Source: Trichaptum fuscoviolaceum
Lineage: Eukaryota; Basidiomycota; Agaricomycetes; Hymenochaetales; Trichaptaceae
Assembly (NCBI GenBank): GCA_910574455.1
Contig: CAJSYZ010000010.1
Coordinates: 2,260,770-2,324,769 of the forward strand
Direction of reading: 5' to 3'
DNA: 64,000 nucleotides
Part shown: one piece after another, positions 44,286 through 55,256 of the stretch
Layout: each line of letters begins with the position of its first letter
How positions within the stretch are numbered: position 1 is the stretch's first letter
The notes under the pieces: generated by a model
Database searches by the model: none
What the model was told of the DNA's origin: nothing
What the model saw: only the letters and a program-made list of their open reading frames with translations
Position numbers and translations under genes: made by a program

Positions 44286-47200
44286 ACGATCCGGACGAAC
44301 CAGCGCAGAACCAGGATCGTCAATCCCCAACCTGCGCAACCACCTATCCCCTCATAACTTATGTCCGCGCCACCTGCCCCGCTAATGCTTTCTTCCTGGA
44401 TCTATCTATTCCCGACATCTCTGCCACGCCGATACGCGCTCTTCTCGACTCCGGGGCGAGCGACAACTTCATCGATCCCGCTATCATTCCCGAAACCACA
44501 CCACTCAACCCTATGCCCAATCCCATCACGCTACAACTATTCGACGGTAGCATCGCGACAACAGGATCCATCACTCACAACACCACTCTCTCCATCCAAC
44601 TCCCAACAGGCGAAAACCACGAAGTCGATTTTCTCCTCACACCTCTTCACCACTCAGCACCCATCGTCCTGGGATTCCCCTGGCTCCAAGAACACAATCC
44701 CCGCATCGATTGGCGCAAACTTCGCATGAAAATCCCGACCATCTCGAGTAAGATACCCAAAGAAGACAAACTAATCCTTGATTTCATACAGGCCCGCCGC
44801 GATGATCCCGACTACAACGCAGCTCTCTCAATCCTGAACCAGTCTGCGGCGCTCCAACAGCGCCAACCTCCCCTTCCCCACACGGGATTCAACTCCCACC
44901 CGACTCGACAAAACCCGAGTTTTGTCAAACCCGACATCAAATTAATCAACGCAGCCGCGTTTCAACTTTTACGGGACAAAGGGGCCAAATGCTTCAAAAT
45001 GACAACTCGCGAAATTTTCCCGGAAGCATTTCCCGATCCCGAACCACCTACCCAGTTCCCAGCACACGGAATGACCGCATCAACCAAACCAATTCGCATG
45101 TCACCGGAAGAACGAGAAACCTTTGAGCGCATCGTCCCACCAGATTATCATGACTACGCTGACGTGTTCTCAGAAGGCGAAGCAGATCGCATTCCACCAC
45201 ACCGCCCCTACGACCACACCATCGACCTCGAACCTCAAACAAATCCCCCGTACGGACCGATCTACTCCCTTTCTGAAACCGAGCTCAAGGCACTTCGCGA
45301 ATACCTCGACGACAATCTTCGTAAAGGCTTCATACGTCCTTCGAACTCCCCAGCCGGAGCACCCATACTATTCGCTAAGAAAAAAGACGGGTCACTCCGC
45401 CTCTGCGTCGACTACCGAGGACTCAACAAAATCACCCGAAAAAACCGATACCCTCTACCCCTCATCAACGACCTCCTCAACCGCATGAAGAAAGCCAAAA
45501 TCTTCACCAAAATCGACCTACGCGCAGGATACAACAATGTCCGCATCGCTGCGGGACACGAGTGGAAGACAGCATTCCGAACGCGATACGGCTCCTTCGA
45601 ATACCTCGTCATGCCATTCGGGATGACCAACTCCCCGGCCACATTCCAACACTTTATGAATGACATTTTCAAGGACATGACTGACGATTTCGTTGTCATT
45701 TATCTAGACGACATTCTGATCTTCAGTAAGGATCCCGCCAAACACAAAGAACATGTTCGCCTCGTTCTGGAACGACTACGCGCCCACAACTTGCACGCAA
45801 AAACGGAGAAATGTCTATTTCACACAACCTCCGTCGAATACCTTGGTTTCATCGTTTCCCCCGACGGCGTATCCATGGACCCCGCCAAAACGCAAGTCAT
45901 CGAATCATGGCCCATTCCTCGAAACGTGCGGGAAGTTCAATCCTTCCTTGGCTTCGCCAATTTCTATCGACGATTCATCGACAAATACTCCAACATCGTC
46001 AAACCACTCACCTCACTCACCCGCAAAGACATCCCCTTCAAGTGGTCAGACGAAGCCCAGATAGCATTCGACAAACTCAAACGCGCGTTCCAGACCGCAC
46101 CCGTACTCGCCCACTTCAATCCCGACGACCCCTCAGTCGTAGAAACCGACGCCTCCGACTTTGCCATCAGCGCTATCCTCTCTCAACTCAAGGCCGCCGA
46201 CAACGACCTTCACCCTATCGCCTTCTTCTCCCGCACCATGACACCAGCAGAACAGAACTACGACATCCACGACAAAGAACTCTTGGCCGTCGTCGACTCC
46301 TTCGACCACTGGCGCCACTACCCGTCACTGCATCGAAGTCTTCTCTGATCACGAAAACCTCAAACATTTCACTGAGAAGCGACGCCTCAATCGCCGCCAA
46401 GCCCGATGGTTAGAACAACTTGAAGACTACGATTTCCACATCCGTCATCGCTCCGGGAAACTTGGCACCAAACCCGACGTCTTCACACGACGCCGCGACA
46501 TGTACCCTAGAGGCGAAGAACGCGAAACACTCAACGACCTCAACCAACGCCAAATCCTACAACCACACCACCTTCTCGCGACCCTCATCCTAGATTCCAC
46601 AGTTCTCCAATCCCAACTCGACGAAGGCATACGCAATGACAGCTTCACACAATCCAAACTCGCAGAACTCGACCACAATCCCGCAAACGACAAATTCTCT
46701 CGGGACTCCCACGGTCGACTACTCTACAATCAACGCCTATACGTTCCCGATCACAAAGACCTTCGCCTCCTTATCACCCAGACACATCACGACCACGCAC
46801 TGGCAGGACACCCCGGCATTCGTAAAACCATGCAACTCATTAAACGACGATACAACTGGCCGAAACTCGAACAATTCGTTACGTCATTTGTCAAATCCTG
46901 TCCCGCATGCCAACGCGCTAAAGAATCCCGACACAAACCCTACGGACCACTCCGCTTCCTCGACATTCCCGATCGACCATGGAGTTCCATTTCCATGGAC
47001 TTCATCGAAGGACTTCCCTCCAGTAACGACTTCGACTCTATCCTCGTCATCGTCGATCGACTCACGAAAATGGCGCTATTCATCCCCCACCACTAAAACC
47101 CTCAATACCCCAGGCCTCGCTCAGCTTTTCCTCCGTCACGTATTCTCCAAACACGGCGTCCCCAACGACATCGTTTCCGACCGCGGAAAGCATTTTGTGT

Positions 47201-48051
47201 CCCGTTTTTGGGCTTCCCTATGCAAACTACTCAACATCAAATCTAACCTCTCCACAGCATACCACCCGGAGACAGATGGGCAAACCGAACGCATCAATCA
47301 AATTCTCGAACAATACCTTCGCATCTACGTCAACTACCAACAAGACGATTGGTCCGACCTCCTGCCCCTTGCAGAATTCGCGTACAACAACACGACTCAC
47401 TCTGCCACCGGGATCTCACCATTTTTCGCGAACAAAGGTTACCACCCCAATCTGACAATCTCCATTGCAGATGTCCCTTCAGCCGCAGCAGCTGACGCAG
47501 CATCCGACATCGCAGACGTCCACGCTTACCTCAAGGAACAATTGCAAGTTACCATACAACAATATCAGCACAACACGACGCATCGACGATCCCCAATTCC
47601 CGACTTCAAACCCGGCGACCTCGTATGGCTCGACACTCGCAACATCCGCACCCGTCGACCCATGAAGAAACTCGACCACAAACGCATCGGGCCTTTCCCC
47701 ATCCTTGAGATCGTTTCCAGCCACGCCCGACGTATAGGCCTCCCACTCGAACTCAAGGACCTCCACAACGTATTCCATGTTTCGCTTCTCGAACCCCATT
47801 CCCCGAACCCTTTCCCGAACCGCACCCAAGAGCCACCACCACCCATCGAAATTAACGACGACGTCGAATACGAAGTCGAAGAAATCCTCGATTCCCGGTA
47901 CAACAAACGTCGCAAACGCTTTGAATATCTCGTCCAATGGCGCGGATACGACGATCCCTCCTGGCAATCCGTACCCAGCGTCACCAACGCACACGACCTC
48001 GTCGCTATCTTCCACAAACGATACCCCAACAAACCGAAACCAACCACTTAA
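44277..48051 (+). pseudogene. pol: gypsy3 pol: protease, RT, RNase H, integrase, chromodomain (two frameshifts)
   Basis: Protease carries ALLDSGASDNFI and VLGFPWLQEHNP. RT carries DYRGLNKITRKNRYPLPLI, FVVIYLDDILIFS and YLGFIVSPDGV; RNase H carries VVETDASDFAISAILSQ and YDIHDKELLAVV. The frame breaks near 46320 (HWRHY), resumes with IEVFSDHENLKHF, and breaks again at a CCCCC run near 47086 (ALFIP). Integrase follows with GHPGIRKT...CPACQRAK, MDFIEGLP, SDRGKHFVSRFW and HPETDGQTERINQ. A chromodomain (EYEVEEILDSR...YLVQWRGYD) ends at 48051. There is no in-frame stop other than those caused by the shifts. In a copy this young, sequencing errors in homopolymers are as likely as real mutations. Confidence 0.92.
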
Positions 48052-48344
48052 TAAAATCCTCTCTTAAGTCCAATCTGTTATATATTTTCTCATTTTTTAC
48101 ACACCCTTTATTCCAATAGACTCCAACACGACACACAAGAAAACCCGAAAACATTTCCCTTCGCTCTTGTAACACCACCCTAACGATTCACTTTGTCGAT
48201 TTCTCTTCATTCTCACTCAGTCCATTTATTTATTTTTTCACACCAAGAAAAACACAAAAACACGAATGTCCATTTCATTCTTCGCAGCAAACATAACAAA
48301 AAATTAAAGCACAAAAAAAAAATGTATACAGATAAATTAACCCC

Positions 48345-49911
48345 CTACTCCTCCTCCCTCGTCAACTCTCCTTCTGCGCCCGCCAACCCATCCTCCACCT
48401 TCTTCCACCACTTCCACGTCTCCTCCAACGCCACCAACTCCCCCTGCAACCTCACATACTCCGCCATCGCCTTTCCGTAGGCCAACATGGCCTCATTGAA
48501 CTCCGTCCGCTTCGCCATCCACATCCGCTTGTGGACCGCCGAACGACTTCCCACCCCAGACGCCTTCAACCTCGCCATATACGCCACCCCCCCCTCCAAT
48601 CCCGCAATCGGTGCCAACCCCGACCCCAGCGACGGCAACAACACCGGAGTCGGTGCACCCGGGAATCTTTCCTTGTATCCCCGCACGAACTCCTGCATCT
48701 TCGCCATCCCATCTGCCACCAACGCATCGATATCGGGATCAACTCCACTCTCACCCTCATCGTCATCCTCATCATCCTCGTCCTCATCCGACGACACCAC
48801 CTCCAACTCAGCCAGAGACGCCACCAGCGCGTCGTTCCCAACACGCAGGTTACGCTTCGCGTCCGCGCGCGCGCGCTTCTCCTTCTCCTTCTCCGGGTTC
48901 TTGTCCTGGATCTTGTTCTGCCCCGCCGCCGGACGCGCAGCAGGCGTTGCCTTGAAGCGCAGGGTGGGTCGCCGCCCAGGAACCTCCAAATATTCCTTGT
49001 CCTGGATCTTGTCCCCTCGAATCCCAATCTCTATCTCTCCAGAGTCATCTCCATCATCTTCCATATCCGACACATCGCCAGACTCCCGCTCCCTGTCACG
49101 AACCAGCGCCTCCACCTCGCGCACGTGTGCTTGCAACCGGGACGCAATCTCGACGGTCTTGTCTTGAATCTTGTTCTTGACGTTGTCGTTCGCCATCGAT
49201 GAGCTCCCAGTCGACTCCGGAAGGACCGCGCTTTCCAAATCTCGCAGCTGTTGCGGGGTAAGCTTCCGCGACCCATCCCCCGGCGGACCCTCGCCCACAT
49301 ACGCCACGGCGCCGCCCATCCCGTTGTCCTCCAGCCACACACGCTTCCCGGTGTCCGACACCTCATGACAAAAAAGCTTGCCACGGCTGCAACCCTTGGA
49401 CTGTCGAGAGCAGACAAAACACGCGCCCAATTTTTTTCGTGAGGGCACCGACCGGTATCCATCGGGCGTCACGCACATATCATGCCAGGGCGAGCCCTTC
49501 CCTATGGACGAGCACCACTCGCAGATGTCCTCGCCCTGCCAATAGACGTGGAACTTCCCCAGTTCCCTCACCGACCGCCCGGAACCCGAAGGAGCAGTCT
49601 ACGAAAGGACACAGACTAAGACCCACAATCCTTAACCCATAACAAACAACACAACTCACACTCTTCGGACGCTCTCCAGGTGCCCGTCCCTTCCCTTTCA
49701 TATCCTTCTTCTCCTTCTCGACACGAGCTCGCTTCGTCGCGGCTTCATCACCAGCGGAACCCGCACCAGCTTCATCCTCGACTTCCACCGTTTCCCGCCC
49801 ACGCTTCCGCGGCGATTTCTTCCGACCAGCCGGCACGGCCTTTGCTGGCTCAGAATCCGAGAAGTCGGACAAAAACAGGGGACGCTCTTCGACGTACGCC
49901 GCTGGAGGAGT

Positions 49912-49953
<42 letters not shown>

Positions 49954-50488
49954 GGGTCCTGCGGGAACCACCGACACGTCGCGCACAGTCCCGGTGCCCA
50001 CCAATCGCTCCACTTCCGACACGGACTCCCCGCCAGTCGCAGCCCGATCGACATCCATGGGCACCCCACGCGAGCCCACCGCCGACCCAGACGTCTTTTT
50101 CTTCTCCGCTTCGCGACGCAGCCTATACGCCTTCAACAGGCGGTCGTCCAAGACGCCCACGGCAGACGGTGGCCACACAACCACACCCAGCGAGGGCAGC
50201 CTGTCGGCCCATTCCGCCTGCACCACCTCGAACACCCGCCAAGCCATCTCCAGAGACCTATACGCCCGAGATCCTTCTTCCAAGCCCTGAATATGATGCC
50301 GCTACCACAAAAAAAAAAAAATCAATGACCAGCAAAACAATAACAGCCACACCCCAACTCACCGTATCCCTCGCAAACACCGCGCGCGAAACCCAATACT
50401 CCATCTCATCCACCTCACCCTCTCCAGGGCTGTCGAACTCCATCAACTCCTTCGTCAATTCCTCGATAGTTTTGTGCTGGACAGACAT
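48345..50488 (-). CDS. Antisense three-exon cargo gene inside gypsy3: putative nuclear Cys/His-cluster protein
   Basis: The exons are 50363-50488, 49660-50301 and 48345-49598, with GTGAGT...TAG introns of 61 bases each. All junctions are in phase and give 673 codons from an ATG (MSVQHKTIEEL) to a stop at 48345. Exon 2 includes an Ala-Thr repeat (TTGCTG hexamers, 49915-49955) and a basic stretch KKSPRKRGRE. Exon 3 opens with a Cys/His cluster (CEWC, HDMC, CFVC, CSRGKLFC) that could bind zinc. It continues with three KIQDK motifs, a long acidic run (SSDEDEDDEDDDEGESG) and a C-terminal helical, coiled-coil-like end. I do not recognise a named family. It converges on pol with a 293-base spacer and lies within the LTRs of an almost unmutated element, so it is probably carried by the element. 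Confidence 0.8.
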
Positions 50489-50719
50489 AGCGAAAAAACA
50501 AGTTAAGTGAAAAAACGGAAAAGAGACCCACTACGCCCATTCCGCGACACTTTAACCGGACAGAACTTTCACCTTAGGGCAAACTTATCACTTTTCCCGC
50601 GCACGACACTTCTTCGCTTCCTTTCCATTCGGAATTCCAAACGCATTTCCATTCCCATCACAAACGACCCCCTTCCTTTAGTCGACACGGACGCTAGCCT
50701 CGACGGGGCTCGGCCTTTA

Positions 50720-51541
50720 AGGGGGGGCAACTGTCACGACGACACCTAAGACCCTACGAACAAACATTCCCGCGCCATCACTAAACCCGACATCAATCCC
50801 GACATCCGGTCCCGGATCCCGCAACCCGGACCCCAAGCCAAACATTTCCAAATACACGACAAACATCACGAACACGTTCCACGACCACGCCTTACGAACA
50901 CGCCTTACGAACACGCCTTACGAACACGCCCTACGGACATTCTGACAGTACCACGCCCCAGACTACCATTCATTCCCACCTCATTCCCGTAAAACCCCGA
51001 AATCTATCTATTATCCTTTATCACCATTTTCAAATCACTCTGATCACATTCCCGTTTCCCTTTGTTCTAACATACATTCCCGGTTCCTCGTGTAAGCTAC
51101 ACGCCCCACGATTATTCTCCGAATCCCGCGTGTCACTACACGACTCACCTCCACGCCCCGAAAACACATCTTACTCCCCATTTCTTATCTCAGACTCTTA
51201 CGCGTATATAAACTTGTAGAAACTCGTCATGTATCTCTCGACTCGAATATCATAAGTCTTTAGGCTACTTTACGAGCTAGGCTCTCGAGATCCATCCTTG
51301 CTTCACTCTATGATCTTACTCTCGTCGTTATACACTCTTCTCGCTCTCAGACTCTAAATTCCCGAAAACCCGAATAGGATCCCGCGTCGAATCCCGGATC
51401 ACTGATCGTGGGAACTTCGACCCAGATCCCGACTACTTGGTCTCTTGCTATTCGTCTTCGTGTTTCTTTCGCCTTTCCGTTCTCGCTCGGCTTTCTCAAC
51501 TCGCGACCACCCTTAGGCAAGGCTTGGGTCCGGGCCTGACA
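50720..51541 (+). repeat. gypsy3 polypurine tract and 3' LTR
   Basis: The purine-rich AAGGGGGGGCAA (50720-50731) precedes the 810-bp LTR (50732-51541). The LTR differs from the 5' copy at one base seen (ACGATTATT versus ACAATTATT). GAAGC follows. Confidence 0.93.
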
Positions 51542-51869
51542 GAAGCACTCCACAAGTAAGTATTGCGCGACTAACTACACAGGAGAAAGGAGAGAGATCG
51601 CACCTAAGGAAGCACTCCACAAGAGGTCAAAAGTGGGGTGCTCCTTACGATGCCTACAGCTATTTATCTACTTCGTAAAGACTGTATAGCTAATCTATGC
51701 TAAATGTCCTTGCGCAATGCGCACCTATCTACTACAAAAGATACATGCTACGACCGCACTGCTAGGCATGTCCTTCCCGTCTCTCCAGACAGCTACGGCA
51801 TGTCTGTGGACGTCAGCGTCCGGTCCGTGGCCGCGACTAGCCAGACTAGGTATGCCAGGCGGTTGCAGG

Positions 51870-53577
51870 TAGAGCATGACACGGGTGCAGGTCATCCGTG
51901 GGTACCTGCAGGTACCTGCGCTCAAATACCTGCGGTTCCAGGTGCACCTGTGCGCAGGTACCTGGTTCCCACGCTTACCTGCGGATCCAGGTTTGGATTT
52001 TTTTTGCCCAGGTACCTGGCCGGGTACCTGCGGGTAGTACCCGGTAAATCACGTGCACTCATCTTGAGTGCAACGAACGCAACGATGTACCATTACTTTT
52101 CTACATTCTACTCGACATGTGCCGTCCTCTTCGCCATCCTCGAAGCCGCCTACTACGACGACATCGTGCGCTATGACCGCCTCCTCACCAACTGCGCGCT
52201 TGTCAGCGCCTTCCCGCCCGTCGCGCTCTCTTCGCGAGACCGCGAGACCGCAGCCGCATGTCGCCCTCGACATGCTGCTCGTCCGGCAACCGCAACACCC
52301 ACCGTCGTCTGCGCTCATGAAGCCGTGCCACAAGCGGTACGCATCGTCAGCCAACTTCCACCGTCGTAACCCCTTATTATACTTGATTTGTATGCCCTGC
52401 CAACTTCGATAACGACCTCGAGCCCGATGACCGCCTCCACGCTGACTGCGCGCTCATCAGCGCCCACCCGTCCGTCACTCTGCACTTAGAGACTGCCTGC
52501 AAGTCCTTCAAGCTCGCCTGCGCGGTTGACACCAAGAGAGGGGGGGGGACCGCGAGCTCGGCGAAGATTGAATTGAAATTCAGTACTGCAGAGGTTGAAT
52601 CGGTGAACAGGTATGTTCTTTCTTCTTTTTCTTCTTTTTGTTTTTGTGCTAATCTCTGTGTTCTTTTTACTTGCCGTCCTCGACATGCTGCTCATCCAGC
52701 AACCGCAACACCCACCATCGACTGCACTCTTCCGCCCAAGAAGCAGTGCGCGTCGTCAGCCAACTTCCACCATCGCAATCCCTCAGCGCCCGCCGCCGTC
52801 GTCCAGGTCGCCCCGAACAGGACGCCAACATTCTGGAAGCTCGCGTGCTGAATGTGAGCGTGAACGCGAACGCGAACGCACGCGCGCATTAGCCCAGCCA
52901 TCTTCAATACCGCATCCTCAAGAAGCCCTAAACTCGCTCGAAGCTCAGATGGCAAAACTCACGTTCATAAGGCGAAAGCTGGAGTCACGCTTGGAACAGG
53001 CAGTACAAGGTGGAAAGGTACGTTCAACCAACCTCCTACTAGTATTATACATGTGCTAAAGTCGGGTGTTCATGTTCGTCTGTTTTTTTTCGAATGTGAT
53101 TGCGCAGAATGTCGTCAAAACTCCGTGTTAGACATGCGCGCCAGGCGTCCCCTTCTCCCATCTCATTCTCCGAGCAGGCATCGAAGACCGCGTACCTACG
53201 ACCAAACCCACTCCTGCTGCACTTCCTTAGGTCAGCTTGTCTGCTGGGCTTGTGAACTTGCTCACGGCCACAGAACGCATTCCCGCGATTGCGGCCGCAG
53301 CACCTTTGCCTTTTGATTGGTCGTGGTCCATGCAAGGCTGACCACCTTCAGGATATATGGTATGATATTTTACTTTTTCATCTTATTACTACTCTACTTA
53401 CTGTTAATTACCTGCAGGTCCTATCAGGTACCTGCGATACCTGCAGGTAACGGGTCCAGGTAGACCCGGATCCGTTTCCCACGGTTCCGGGTCGGATCCA
53501 GGTATCAGTTTTTTTGCGCAGGTACCTGTGCTTCACGGGTCCGGGTACACCTGCAGGTGCACCCGTGTCATGCCCTA
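51870..53577. mobile_element. hAT3: non-autonomous hAT-type transposon
   Basis: The exact 8-bp duplication GTTGCAGG (51862-51869, 53578-53585) and ends TAGAGCATGACACGGGTGCA / TAGGGCATGACACGGGTGCA match hAT1 and hAT2. The interior includes coding-like pieces: one shared with hAT2 (51900-52350), and a helix-forming block (EALNSLEAQMAKLTFIRRKL, about 52920-53015) followed by GTACGT, which resembles an exon end. No transposase is seen. Confidence 0.9.
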
Positions 53578-53589
53578 GTTGCAGGTCGT

Positions 53590-55154
53590 TGTCAGGCTTG
53601 GACCCGATGCATGCCTTGTGGTGTCTTGTCTATCATAAACAAATGAGATCATGCCTATCAAGACATGATGTCCTGCGAGATCGAATCTAAGAGTGAAGCA
53701 AAGAGAACAGAGACGAGAGACGAGAGGCGAGTATAACCAGGATCCGGGGCTTCCGGCATCCGACAAAGGTGACCGACGACGAGGGGACTTCGGGGTGCTC
53801 CCGCGCAAGGCTCGAGACGTCCGGGTCAAACACAAAAGATAGTCTAGAGCACTAGACAACAAGCAAGCTAGATTTGGAGACAAGACGAAGGCATGGTGGA
53901 TCTCGAAAGCCTGGCCACTAGCTAGGCCCAAAGACTTATGATATTCGAGTCAAGGTATCTATGTACAAATGCTATGGGTTTATATAGAGAAAGGACAGAG
54001 ATACCGGGATTCCAGAAGCGTGGGAAAATCGGGGATGCGGGCAATGCGGTAGGCAATGAGGCCTTGCACATGTAGAGCTAAGGCAGGAAATGGAAAGGAA
54101 TAACAAAGGAGTGACAGAACATGTGTAGAGTATATGTAAATCGGAGTAATGAGGGAGAAATGAGGGAAACAGGTGAGAGAACATGAGAAAGATGTGAGGA
54201 AGAGGGAAAAGGGACTTCGGGGAAGTCCATGGGTTAAGACCCCGGGATGAATCCCGAAAGGGAGAGATCCCGGCGGGATTCGGGGAAATCCCCGGGATGC
54301 GCCCCAAAGGGGAAGAGGGATATGTCACGTCGTGACAACGACTGTCACGACGTGACATATCCCTCTTCCCCTTTGGGGCGCATCCCGGGGATTTCCCCGA
54401 ATCCCGCACGGGATATCTTGCCCTCGGGAAATATCCCGGGGCATTCCCTTCGGGATTTATCCCGGGGTCCATTCCCTTCGGGATCTCTCCCTTTCGGGAT
54501 TTATCCCGGGGTTCTACCCTATGGACTTCCCCGAAGTCCCTTTTCCCTCTTCCTCATGTCTCCCTCATGTTCCCTCACCTGTTTTCCTCATTCCTCCTTC
54601 ATTACTCCGATTTTCCAATGTTCTACACATGTCCTGTCACTCCTTTGTTATTTCTTTCCATTTCCTGCCTTAGCTCTACATGTGCAAGGCCTCATTGCCT
54701 ACCGCATTGCCCACATCCCCGATTTTCCCACGCTTCCGGAATCCCGGTATCTCTGTCCTTTCTCTATATAAATACATAGCATTTGTACATAGATACCTTG
54801 ACTCGAATATCATAAGTCTTTGGGCCTAGCTAGTGGCCAGGCTTTCGAGATCCACCATGTCTTTGTCTTGTCTCCAAATCTAGCTTGCTTGTTGTCTAGT
54901 GCTCTGGACTATCTTTTGTGTTTGACCCGGACGTCTCGAGCCTTGCGCGGGAGCACCCCGAAGTCCCCTCGTCGTCGGTCACCCTTGTCGGATGCCGGAA
55001 GCCCCGGATCCTGGTTACACTCGTCTCTCGTCTCTGTTCTCTTTGCTTCGCTCTTAGATTCGATCTCGCAGGACATCATGTCTCGATAGGCATGATCTCA
55101 TTTGTTTACAATAGACAAGACACCACAAGGCATGCATCGGACCTCAGCCTGACA
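53590..55154. repeat. Palindrome of two inverted LTRs with an inverted 5-bp centre
   Basis: 53590-54337 (748 bp) and 54343-55154 (812 bp) are inverted copies of one LTR, each with TGTCA...TGACA ends. The pair is flanked by GTCGT on both sides (53585-53589, 55155-55159), and the centre (54338-54342) is ACGAC, its reverse complement. The right copy read on the plus strand is the sense orientation: it has TATATAAATACA and the phrase GACTCGAATATCATAAGTCT, shared with the gypsy3 LTR. No internal retroelement sequence remains. Confidence 0.85.
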
Positions 55155-55256
55155 GTCGTCACCTTGAGGTACTAGCGGATTAATGAGCGTATGTTGGTAA
55201 GTGAATGTACGTGTGCCTTGGCGGGTCGTCGTAAATGAATGTGTGTATGCGTGCAT

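Larger units (their letters stand above)
40327..51541 (+). mobile_element. gypsy3: 11.2-kb Ty3/gypsy chromovirus with an antisense cargo gene
   Basis: Two 810-bp LTRs differing at one base that I can find, with exact duplication GAAGC (40322-40326, 51542-51546), indicate a very recent insertion. The order is 5' LTR, self-priming site, gag, pol in the -1 frame, an antisense three-exon gene (48345-50488), polypurine tract and 3' LTR. Two frameshifts in pol are the only coding lesions seen. Confidence 0.95.

Noticed and set aside
51553..51582. A mini-intron (GTAAGT...CTAAC...ACAG) in the gypsy2 LTR
   Set aside because: It is about 27 bases, too short for splicing, lies antisense to the element and is explained as part of the duplicated LTR segment.
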